From a bacterium UBA1790 (GTDB lineage Bacteria; Bacteroidota; Bacteroidia; Bacteroidales; Muribaculaceae), in assembly GCA_002314465.1 (NCBI GenBank), contig DCGA01000093.1, positions 1-5,406 on the forward strand: DNA of 5,406 nt, written 5' to 3'. Under the pieces are notes generated by a model. That model made no database searches. It was not told the origin of the DNA and saw only the letters and a program-made list of their open reading frames with translations. The translations under genes were made by a program, and so were the position numbers. Position 1 is the first letter of the stretch. The number at the start of each line of letters is the position of its first letter. This document shows, piece after piece, positions 1 through 5,406 of the stretch.

Positions 1-1
1 C

Positions 2-208
2 GTGACCTCGGCCGGAATTCCTGCCGGTAGCGACCTCAGTGTTTCGCTTGCCAGCGATGCCACCGTTACCATTTGGGGTATCGACGGACGCCTGGTGGGA
101 AGCACCCGTTGCAAGGCAGGTGATACTACTGTTCCTGCATCGGCTTTGTCCCGCGGCGTTTACGTGGTTAACGCACTTGGTACAAGTTACAAGATGACAA
201 TTAATTAA
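2..208 (+). CDS. 3' end of a secreted protein with a type IX secretion-like C-terminal tail (partial, cut by left edge)
   Basis: This is an open frame from the left edge to TAA at 206-208, giving 68 residues. The GTG at 2-4 is almost certainly an internal Val codon, because the visible part is only a C-terminal module. The pattern is that of a Por-secretion/type A sorting tail: a strand plus turn (VTIWGIDGRLVGS), a spacer rich in Thr, Ala and Ser, then SRGVYVVNALGTSYKMTIN, matching the family pattern of a GxYxV strand and a final K-x-hydrophobic strand. In Bacteroidota such tails direct export across the outer membrane by the type IX system and are then usually removed. The 3931-5232 gene product ends in a similar tail. 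The body and function of this protein lie outside the window. No terminator separates it from the next gene 27 bases downstream, so the two may share a transcript. The reading frame is secure; the tail assignment is by pattern only. Confidence 0.75.
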   Translation: MTSAGIPAGSDLSVSLASDATVTIWGIDGRLVGSTRCKAGDTTVPASALSRGVYVVNALGTSYKMTIN

Positions 209-235
209 CAACAATAACCATAAAAATTTTTAACA
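209..235 (+). promoter_or_regulatory. A/T-rich translation-initiation leader of the dockerin-protein gene, with a 12-base palindrome
   Basis: The 27-base gap is almost purely A, T and C, with no G and no Shine-Dalgarno-like AGGAGG. It contains the perfect palindrome TAAAAATTTTTA at 221-232, ending 3 bases before the ATG at 236. Bacteroidota genes commonly start behind unstructured A-rich leaders instead of Shine-Dalgarno sites, so this is most simply a strong ribosome-loading region. The gap is too short for a full Bacteroidota promoter (TTG plus TAnnTTTG), and no such match is present. A repressor-binding role for the palindrome is possible but unsupported. Confidence 0.4.
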
Positions 236-1510
236 ATGAAAAAAGCATTACTTTTTGCTGCTATCGCAGCTATGGCAATGACATCTCAGGCTAAGTCGGC
301 TATGGACAGCAACCTCAAGATGTTATGGATGAACACCGATGTTACTACAAACGGTACTAATGCTCGTCAGGGTACTGCCATCAATGGCAAGTTCTACATC
401 CAGAACCAGGCAACCTCTAAGATTGAGGTATGGGATATGACCGGTAAGGTGCAGGAATTTAATTCTGGTCCCGGTATGAATATCACTCGCGACGATGCCG
501 GTCACATCATCGTTCGCACAGGTGCGTTCCCCAACGCCTTCTCTGGAACTGGTAACACAGGTATCTCTATTATGGACACCGACGGTATTACACTCAGCGC
601 ATTCGACATCCAGGGTATCGGTAGCGGTCGTGCCGACTTCTTCGGACACGTTGCCGGTGACGTGATGAGCGACGACGGCAGCTACCTGTACTTCGGTACT
701 CAGTGGATGCCCCTCAACGAGGTACCCATCATCAATGGTAAGCAGGATGTTTTCAATACTTACCAGTACACTGTTACTTACAACTCGGCTATCAAGCCCG
801 ATGGTACTTATACAACAACCCACACAATCGGTACTTACTCGTTCATGAAGGACCAGCTTGTGCTCCTCAGTCCTCACTATCAGAAGACCAACACCGCTTA
901 CAACAACGGTAACTCAATCCAACTCCTCGAACTCGATGAGGACATGAACTGGACCGTAACCGGTTACTTCTCAACTTTCAACCACAATGGTTGCTCAGGC
1001 TTCGATGTATTTGAGGTAGAGGGTAACAAGTACATTGTTTACTCAACTGGTTCTAACAACTGCGACGGTTTCTCTGTTTCAAAACTGAAGATTCTTGACA
1101 GCCCCGCTAATACCGACGAGGATAAGAACTATCGCGTTTCAACCAAGTATGCCGAAACTAAGGAAGACGGTAATGTGATGTATTCTTGCAACAACTGCTA
1201 CGCTAACCACCTCATCGTTGAGCCCGTTCCCGGTGAGCCTTCACACGTTTACATCTATCAGTATGTTCCCCAGCGCTATATCGCTATGTACGAACTCGAC
1301 CTCAGCGCTTATTCACCCAAGCCCCAAAGCAAGCCCGGTGACGTAAACAACGACGATGTTGTCGATGTATCTGATATCAACATCCTTCTCAACATCATCC
1401 TGGGCAATGACTCTGCTGCCAACTACGACGGCCGTGCCGACGTAACTGGCGACGGTAGTGTAGACGTTAGCGACGTTAACGCTATCATCAACATCATGCT
1501 TGGCAACTAA
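236..1510 (+). CDS. Secreted beta-propeller-like protein with C-terminal dockerin type I repeats
   Basis: The 424-residue product begins with a signal peptide (MKKALLFAAIAAMAM..., probable cleavage after SQA near residue 19). There is no lipobox Cys, so it is not a lipoprotein. Residues about 25-360 are rich in short beta-strand repeats with Gly/Asp turns (for example GKFYIQN, IEVWDMTGK, SYLYFGT, KYIVYST), resembling a beta-propeller; I do not recognise a named family. Four Cys (253, 276, 318, 321) could form disulfides. After a Pro/Lys linker, residues 367-424 form two dockerin type I calcium loops. Loop 1 has D369, N371, D373, D377 and D380, followed by the helix INILLNIILG. Loop 2 has D402, T404, D406, D410 and D413, followed by VNAIINIMLG. 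Dockerins normally bind cohesins; in Bacteroidales such tails are frequent but their partner is generally unknown. Gly codons are about three-quarters GGT, unlike the GH3 gene, which suggests high expression. A role in binding extracellular glycan or protein is inference. A terminator follows. Confidence 0.85.
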   Translation: MKKALLFAAIAAMAMTSQAKSAMDSNLKMLWMNTDVTTNGTNARQGTAINGKFYIQNQATSKIEVWDMTGKVQEFNSGPGMNITRDDAGHIIVRTGAFPNAFSGTGNTGISIMDTDGITLSAFDIQGIGSGRADFFGHVAGDVMSDDGSYLYFGTQWMPLNEVPIINGKQDVFNTYQYTVTYNSAIKPDGTYTTTHTIGTYSFMKDQLVLLSPHYQKTNTAYNNGNSIQLLELDEDMNWTVTGYFSTFNHNGCSGFDVFEVEGNKYIVYSTGSNNCDGFSVSKLKILDSPANTDEDKNYRVSTKYAETKEDGNVMYSCNNCYANHLIVEPVPGEPSHVYIYQYVPQRYIAMYELDLSAYSPKPQSKPGDVNNDDVVDVSDINILLNIILGNDSAANYDGRADVTGDGSVDVSDVNAIINIMLGN

Positions 1511-1536
1511 TTTGCACTACGCTTAACCAACTATAT

Positions 1537-1573
1537 GGGCCGGACGCCTTAAGTCCGGTGTCCGGCCCTTTTT
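1537..1573 (+). terminator. Strong intrinsic terminator between the dockerin-protein gene and the GH3 gene
   Basis: A perfect 9-bp G+C-rich stem, GGGCCGGAC (1537-1545) with GTCCGGCCC (1560-1568), can extend inward through a G-T pair and two C-G pairs to leave an 8-base loop. It is followed at once by TTTTT (1569-1573). This is a textbook Rho-independent terminator on the + strand, 26 bases after the dockerin-protein stop codon. GTCCGG occurs twice in tandem (1553-1558 and 1560-1565), so CCGGAC at 1540-1545 can pair with either copy, giving a shorter alternative 6-bp hairpin with a 7-base loop. Only 15 bases separate the T run from the GH3 start codon. Confidence 0.88.
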
Positions 1574-1588
1574 ATTATTTAACTCACA

Positions 1589-3934
1589 ATGAAAAGAATT
1601 ACAGGATTCATACTACCGCTTCTCATCTCGGCATTATCGCTCAATGCTGCGCCGGTAATTACCGAGGCAAGCGTCAACAAGGTGGTAAAGAGCCTCACAC
1701 TCGAGCAGAAAGCCCGTTTGCTGGTGGGATGGCATGGGAATAACACCCCCATGAGCCACATCACCGAGGGGGCTGCCGGATGGACCTATGCCATTGAGGA
1801 AAAAGGCATCCCGTCGATTAACCTTGCCGACGGACCTGTGGGTGTGCGCATCAATCCTGTAGTGTCGCGTGCTGTGACATCTTACGACGAGAACGGTCTT
1901 CCCGTCGTTACCCAAGGTGCTGCTGTGGCTGGCGCTCCCACGGCTTATTGCACTGCATTCCCCTCTACTACGGCACTTGCCGCAACATGGAACACCACAC
2001 TTAGTCGCCTTCAGGGCGAGGCCATGGGACGCGAAGCGCGTTGCTATGGCGTTGATGTGATACTCTCGCCGGGTATCAACATCATGCGTAATCCGCTTTG
2101 TGGCCGCAACTTTGAGTATTACAGCGAGGATCCGCTGCTCACAGGCAAGATGGCTGCAAGTATCATCAACGGCATTCAAAGTCAGGGCATAGGCACGAGC
2201 CTTAAGCACTTTGTTGCCAATAACCAGCAGACTGGAAAGAAATACAACGACGCGCGCATGACGCAGCGTGCGCTTCGTGAGATTTATCTCAAGGGTTTTG
2301 AGATATGCGTCAAGGAGTCACACCCGTGGACGGTGATGGGCTCATACAACAAAATTGCAGGGCAGTTTACACAGACCAATCAAGAACTGCTCCTTACATT
2401 GCTTCGCGACGAATGGGGCTTTGACGGCATGTGTCTTACCGACTGGACCGTGCGCCGCCCTGTTGCCGACTTGCTCAACGCCCGCATGGCGCTCAGCATG
2501 CCCGGCGAGGAAGACATAGTGCAGCAAATCATGCAGTGCGTGAAAGACGGTAGCGTGAGTGAGGCTACGCTCAATGCTTGTGTTGCCGATGTACTCCGTG
2601 TGGTTGCACGCTCTATAACCGCACGCGGATGGAAACGCAGTGAACCCGACCTGAGAGGGCACGGTTTCCTCTCGCGCGACATTGCTGCCGAGGGTATGGT
2701 ATTGCTCAAGAACGAGGATAACGTGCTTCCCGTCAAGGCGCGCCCCACGGTGGCTCTCTATGGCGCAAGCGCTTATAAGTCGATTGCGGGTGGCACGGGT
2801 TCGTCTAACGTGAACAAGCAATATGTGGTCAATGTGAACGAGGCACTCATCGGTGCCGGCCTGTCGCTTGACGACCGCATTGCCGATGTCTATGAGAGAT
2901 ATGTTGACTTCCAGTCACGGCTCATGGATGCACATCCCGACTGCCCCTCATGGCAGAAGATTTCTTATCACCGCACTGTTCTTCCCGAGATGGATATGAG
3001 AAAGTATCACTCGATGGTCGAAGATGAAGTGGCTCGCACCGATATGGCAGTAATCGTACTTGGCCGTGGCTCGGGCGAGACCAGTGACCGTCAGGAAAAG
3101 GACGACTTCAACATCTCCGATGCCGAGCGTTTCATGATAGAGCATGTGTGCGATGTTTACCACAAGGCGGGTAAGAAGGTTGTTGTAGTGCTCAATGTGT
3201 GTGGCATGATCGAGACTGCTTCATGGAAAAGCAAACCCGACGCAATCTTGCTCGCATGGTTGCCGGGACAGGAGTGCGGCGATGCTATCGCCGACGTGCT
3301 CACTGGCCGTCAGGAGCCTTCGGGCCGTCTGCCCATGACTCTTCCGTTAAGGTATAGCGACTTGCCCGCAAGCAAGAATTATCCTTATCTGGGACAGACC
3401 GAGGGTAAAAACTTTGATTATACCAACTATGAAGAAGATATATGGGTGGGATACCGTTATTTTACCTCTACAGCTAATGAGGTTTCCTATCCTTTCGGCT
3501 ACGGTCTCAGTTATACATCGTTTAACTACAGTAATCTGTCGGTTGTTCGTTCGGGAAACACATGGAAGGCTACAGTTACTATAACCAATGTCGGTAACCG
3601 TGCCGGCAAGGAGGTAGTGCAGGGCTATGTCAAGGCTCCGTCGCAGTCTATGGTTAAACCTCTCGTGGAACTCAAGGCTTTTACCAAGACCGATATGCTC
3701 GCTCCCGGCCAGTCGCAACAGGTAACTCTCTCGTTTACCGACTACGACCTCGCCTCTTTCGACCAGGATAACTCTCAGTGGCTTACCGAGGCTGGTGTCT
3801 ACAGTCTCATCCTGGGCAGCTCGTGCGATACCGAGGTTGCCAGGTCGTCATTCGTTGTTAAGAAAAAAAGCATACGCAAGGTTGCTAATATCCTTCCGCC
3901 GGTTTCTCCGGTTAATACTATAAAGATTAAATGA
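1589..3934 (+). CDS. Secreted glycoside hydrolase family 3 enzyme (beta-glucosidase-like)
   Basis: The product has 781 residues, a normal length for a three-domain GH3 enzyme without a PA14 insert. A signal peptide (MKRITGFILPLLISALSLNA) with likely cleavage near residue 20 places it in the periplasm or beyond; there is no lipobox. The N-terminal barrel (about 30-330) carries D81 in ADGPVGVR, R173 in GRNFEYYSEDP, K206-H207 in KHFVANN, and the nucleophile D285 in LTDW. The alpha/beta sandwich domain (about 369-590) starts at GMVLLKNE and holds GSGETSDR, whose E497 is the likely acid/base. The PFGYGLSYT motif (635-643) leads into a fibronectin III-like domain (about 660-755), then a basic tail ending in Lys. 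GH3 enzymes remove terminal sugars with retention, most often beta-glucose, but also xylose, arabinose or N-acetylglucosamine, so the substrate is unproven. The usual GxDLxMP motif reads ARMALSMP (298-305). The ATG was chosen because the signal peptide begins there; the leader is A/T-rich without Shine-Dalgarno. The stop overlaps the next start. Confidence 0.96.
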   Translation: MKRITGFILPLLISALSLNAAPVITEASVNKVVKSLTLEQKARLLVGWHGNNTPMSHITEGAAGWTYAIEEKGIPSINLADGPVGVRINPVVSRAVTSYDENGLPVVTQGAAVAGAPTAYCTAFPSTTALAATWNTTLSRLQGEAMGREARCYGVDVILSPGINIMRNPLCGRNFEYYSEDPLLTGKMAASIINGIQSQGIGTSLKHFVANNQQTGKKYNDARMTQRALREIYLKGFEICVKESHPWTVMGSYNKIAGQFTQTNQELLLTLLRDEWGFDGMCLTDWTVRRPVADLLNARMALSMPGEEDIVQQIMQCVKDGSVSEATLNACVADVLRVVARSITARGWKRSEPDLRGHGFLSRDIAAEGMVLLKNEDNVLPVKARPTVALYGASAYKSIAGGTGSSNVNKQYVVNVNEALIGAGLSLDDRIADVYERYVDFQSRLMDAHPDCPSWQKISYHRTVLPEMDMRKYHSMVEDEVARTDMAVIVLGRGSGETSDRQEKDDFNISDAERFMIEHVCDVYHKAGKKVVVVLNVCGMIETASWKSKPDAILLAWLPGQECGDAIADVLTGRQEPSGRLPMTLPLRYSDLPASKNYPYLGQTEGKNFDYTNYEEDIWVGYRYFTSTANEVSYPFGYGLSYTSFNYSNLSVVRSGNTWKATVTITNVGNRAGKEVVQGYVKAPSQSMVKPLVELKAFTKTDMLAPGQSQQVTLSFTDYDLASFDQDNSQWLTEAGVYSLILGSSCDTEVARSSFVVKKKSIRKVANILPPVSPVNTIKIK

Positions 3935-5232
3935 TTATGAAGAATTTACTCAGATACGCGTTTGCAGCAACACTTGTTGCTCTGTCACTAACCACAGTGG
4001 CCCAGGGCAAAGGATACCTCAAGTATAGCGCTAATGCCCCAGTCGACATGGCGCTCATATATCAGGGTGGTACACATCGCCTTGACTGGACCAAGGAACA
4101 GTTCTATCCCCACCTCGTCCACACTTATGCCGACGGGCACAAGAGTTGGATGTTTGACTCGTTCCTTTTCCTGGAATTTGAAAGTTCACGCCCCGATGGC
4201 GCGGGATTCGGTCATCTCTATGGCTCACATCCTGCCACTAAAGAAGATTGGGAATGGTTGTTGGGACGTATCTTTGAGAAAGGCAAGTCACTTGATGCGC
4301 TCAATACAGCCATAGGCGAAATAAAGGCCGAGGGCAATCTCCCCGAGATGAAGCACCGCGTGGTCCTCACGCTGTGTGTTCCCATCAATAACCAGACCAA
4401 CTGGGGCTCGCTTGATGGTGAGGAGCTGAGTTTCCGTAAGCAGACTCACAAGGAAAAGGCCATCAAGTGGTATATGGACGAACTCCTCTCGCGCTTCAAT
4501 GCAGGTAACTATGAGAACCTCGAACTTGCCGGTTTCTACTGGCTTGAAGAGGAGTATGCCATTTCTTCTAAAACTGGTTGCGCCCTGTTGCCTTACCTCG
4601 AAAAGACCATCCACGAACTTGGTTACAAGTTCTTCTGGATTCCATGCTGGTATGGCCAGGAGGCTGCTACCAAATACAAGGAATATGGATTTGATTACGC
4701 CTACTTGCAGCCTAATCACTTTTTTAGCACCGATATCCCCGATAGCCGCATCAGTGATGCTACTACTGTAGCCTCATCTCACGAGATGGGCCTTGAGGTG
4801 GAGTTTGACGCTACATGCCCCTACGACTATCCAGCGTCTAACTACTCGCGCCTTAAGACTTATCTCGATACCTATGAGGAAGACGGCGTGTTTGACCAGG
4901 CTATGGTTGCCTATTACATGGGCACCCGTGGATTCCTCGACATGGTGGAATCTAAGAATATCAACGATATACAGATTATGGACCGCATGGCGTCATATAT
5001 CGAGAAGCGCCACAACAGTGTAAGCGCGGTTGCCGATCTTGCAACCGACTCTCACGACACATTTGCAGTGGTTGGCAGCAGTGCCATCGTAATCAGTGAC
5101 GATGCTCCCGATGCACAGGTATATGCTGCCAATGGTTCGCTCGTTGCAAGTGGAAGCGGTTCTCACTCGTGTGCCCCTGGTTTCTATATCGCAGTGAATA
5201 ACGGCCGTGCCATTAAACTCTTTGTGCAATGA
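3931..5232 (+). CDS. Secreted DUF4855-type protein, putative TIM-barrel glycosidase with sorting-like tail
   Basis: The product has 433 residues from the ATG at 3931, which overlaps the GH3 stop as ATGA; the ATG at 3937 (MKNLLRYAF...) is an equally good start. A signal peptide ends near VAQG (residues 23-26). The body (about 38-345) matches my recollection of Bacteroidales DUF4855 proteins: ALIYQGG (41-47), RLDWTKEQF (50-58), DSFLFLEFES (76-85), ELAGFYWLEEEY (198-209), FFWIPCWYG, FDYAYLQPNHFF (254-265) and GLEVEFD (287-293). These hydrophobic strands ending in acidic or aromatic residues suggest a TIM barrel of glycosidase type, with E206-E208 and E289/E291/D293 as candidate catalytic or sugar-binding carboxylates; this is inference. 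Residues about 376-433 form a sorting-like tail (VYAANGSLV, then PGFYIAV and KLFVQ), resembling the tail of the gene ending at 208. Co-transcription with GH3 and with a downstream paralogue points to glycan breakdown, with the substrate unknown. Family membership was not verified by a search. Confidence 0.85.
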   Translation: MIMKNLLRYAFAATLVALSLTTVAQGKGYLKYSANAPVDMALIYQGGTHRLDWTKEQFYPHLVHTYADGHKSWMFDSFLFLEFESSRPDGAGFGHLYGSHPATKEDWEWLLGRIFEKGKSLDALNTAIGEIKAEGNLPEMKHRVVLTLCVPINNQTNWGSLDGEELSFRKQTHKEKAIKWYMDELLSRFNAGNYENLELAGFYWLEEEYAISSKTGCALLPYLEKTIHELGYKFFWIPCWYGQEAATKYKEYGFDYAYLQPNHFFSTDIPDSRISDATTVASSHEMGLEVEFDATCPYDYPASNYSRLKTYLDTYEEDGVFDQAMVAYYMGTRGFLDMVESKNINDIQIMDRMASYIEKRHNSVSAVADLATDSHDTFAVVGSSAIVISDDAPDAQVYAANGSLVASGSGSHSCAPGFYIAVNNGRAIKLFVQ

Positions 5233-5406
5233 ATAGATTCATGAAACTGTTCCTCACCATGCTTGCTTGTGCCGCAATGCTCACATCGGCAGCACAGGAG
5301 CGAAAGGTGTATTCGTTCCCGACCAACCAGATTCGTGACCTTGCCCTTATTTATCAGGGTGGGGCTAAGCGCATTGACTGGACCAAGGAGCAGTTTATGC
5401 CTTATG
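5229..5406 (+). CDS. Second DUF4855-type secreted protein, tandem paralogue (partial, cut by right edge)
   Basis: The frame opens with ATG at 5229, overlapping the previous stop as ATGA, and stays open for 59 full codons to the window end. Another in-frame ATG at 5241 (MKLFLTMLACAAM...) would also give a good signal peptide, with probable cleavage after TSAA or TSAAQ. The mature start then aligns with the upstream protein: DLALIYQGGAKRIDWTKEQF against DMALIYQGGTHRLDWTKEQF, with 17 of 25 residues identical over the visible domain start. The gene is therefore a tandem paralogue, not a fragment of the same gene, since it has its own signal peptide. DNA identity is patchy apart from short blocks such as GACTGGACCAAGGA, so the duplication is not recent. 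Length, active-site residues and C-terminal tail lie beyond the window. Confidence 0.88.
   Translation, partial: MNRFMKLFLTMLACAAMLTSAAQERKVYSFPTNQIRDLALIYQGGAKRIDWTKEQFMPY

Noticed and set aside
2..4. GTG as a start codon for a small 68-residue protein
   Set aside because: The translation is only a C-terminal tail module without a signal peptide, and the frame touches the window edge; it is a truncated gene end.
323..877. Long minus-strand open frame of 184 codons opposite the dockerin-protein gene
   Set aside because: It lies wholly antisense to a gene with a clear signal peptide and domains, its translation resembles no protein family, and the strong codon bias of the sense gene readily leaves the antisense frame open.
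1331..1510. Evidence for a cellulosome
   Set aside because: Only one dockerin module is visible and there is no cohesin, scaffoldin or cellulase; the GH3 enzyme carries no dockerin.
1504..1536. Possible GH3 promoter around TAATTTG just after the dockerin-protein stop codon
   Set aside because: TAATTTG is one base short of TAnnTTTG and has no TTG at the proper distance, and a transcript from here would have to pass the terminator.
1634..2209. Minus-strand open frame of 191 codons opposite the GH3 gene
   Set aside because: It is antisense to conserved GH3 barrel motifs and its translation is rich in Arg, His and Cys, as expected of a shadow frame. The other antisense frames (2342-2821, 3347-3718, 4288-4719) fail for the same reason.
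4269..4276. TATCTTTG, a perfect match to the Bacteroidota -7 promoter element TAnnTTTG, with a TTG 18 bases upstream
   Set aside because: It lies inside the DUF4855-type coding region where it encodes ordinary conserved-looking residues, the spacing is slightly short, and an 8-base pattern with two free positions is expected by chance.
4034..4315. Plus-strand alternative frame of 93 codons inside the DUF4855-type gene
   Set aside because: It overlaps the conserved ALIYQGG and FLFLEF region in another frame, with no signal sequence or recognisable domain.
1..5406. CRISPR arrays, tRNA or rRNA genes, insertion sequences, phage genes or defence systems
   Set aside because: No repeated spacer pattern, cloverleaf, transposase or terminal inverted repeat was seen; the window is almost continuously coding with only short gaps.

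Overview
The window looks like the chromosome of a gut-type Bacteroidales bacterium, most likely Muribaculaceae or Prevotellaceae; this is inferred from content, not from a marker gene. The clues are a near-balanced G+C content, A/T-rich translation starts without clear Shine-Dalgarno sequences, short C-terminal tails resembling type IX secretion (Por/type A) sorting domains, a C-terminal dockerin-type repeat on a non-cellulosomal protein, and a DUF4855-type protein. All recognisable genes are on the + strand and nearly all of the sequence is coding.

Layout: (1) positions 2-208 hold the 3' end of a gene whose product ends in a sorting-domain-like tail. (2) After a 27-base A/T-rich gap, 236-1510 encodes a secreted 424-residue protein with a probable beta-propeller-like body and a C-terminal pair of dockerin calcium-binding repeats. 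(3) A strong intrinsic terminator hairpin with a T run lies at 1537-1573. (4) Fifteen bases later, 1589-3934 encodes a complete secreted three-domain GH3 glycosidase with its expected catalytic residues. (5) 3931-5232 overlaps the GH3 stop by 4 bases and encodes a secreted DUF4855-type protein with a sorting-like tail. (6) 5229 to the right edge is the start of a second, paralogous DUF4855-type gene, again joined by a 4-base overlap.

The GH3 gene and the two DUF4855-type genes form a tight, probably translationally coupled set that looks like part of a glycan-degradation locus. The GH3 enzyme would release terminal sugars. The DUF4855-type proteins look like TIM-barrel hydrolases of unknown specificity and are the most interesting part of the window. 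No SusC/SusD pair, regulator, RNA gene, CRISPR array or mobile element is visible, so the substrate cannot be named. The dockerin protein upstream has a codon pattern suggesting high expression and is separated from the GH3 set by the terminator.
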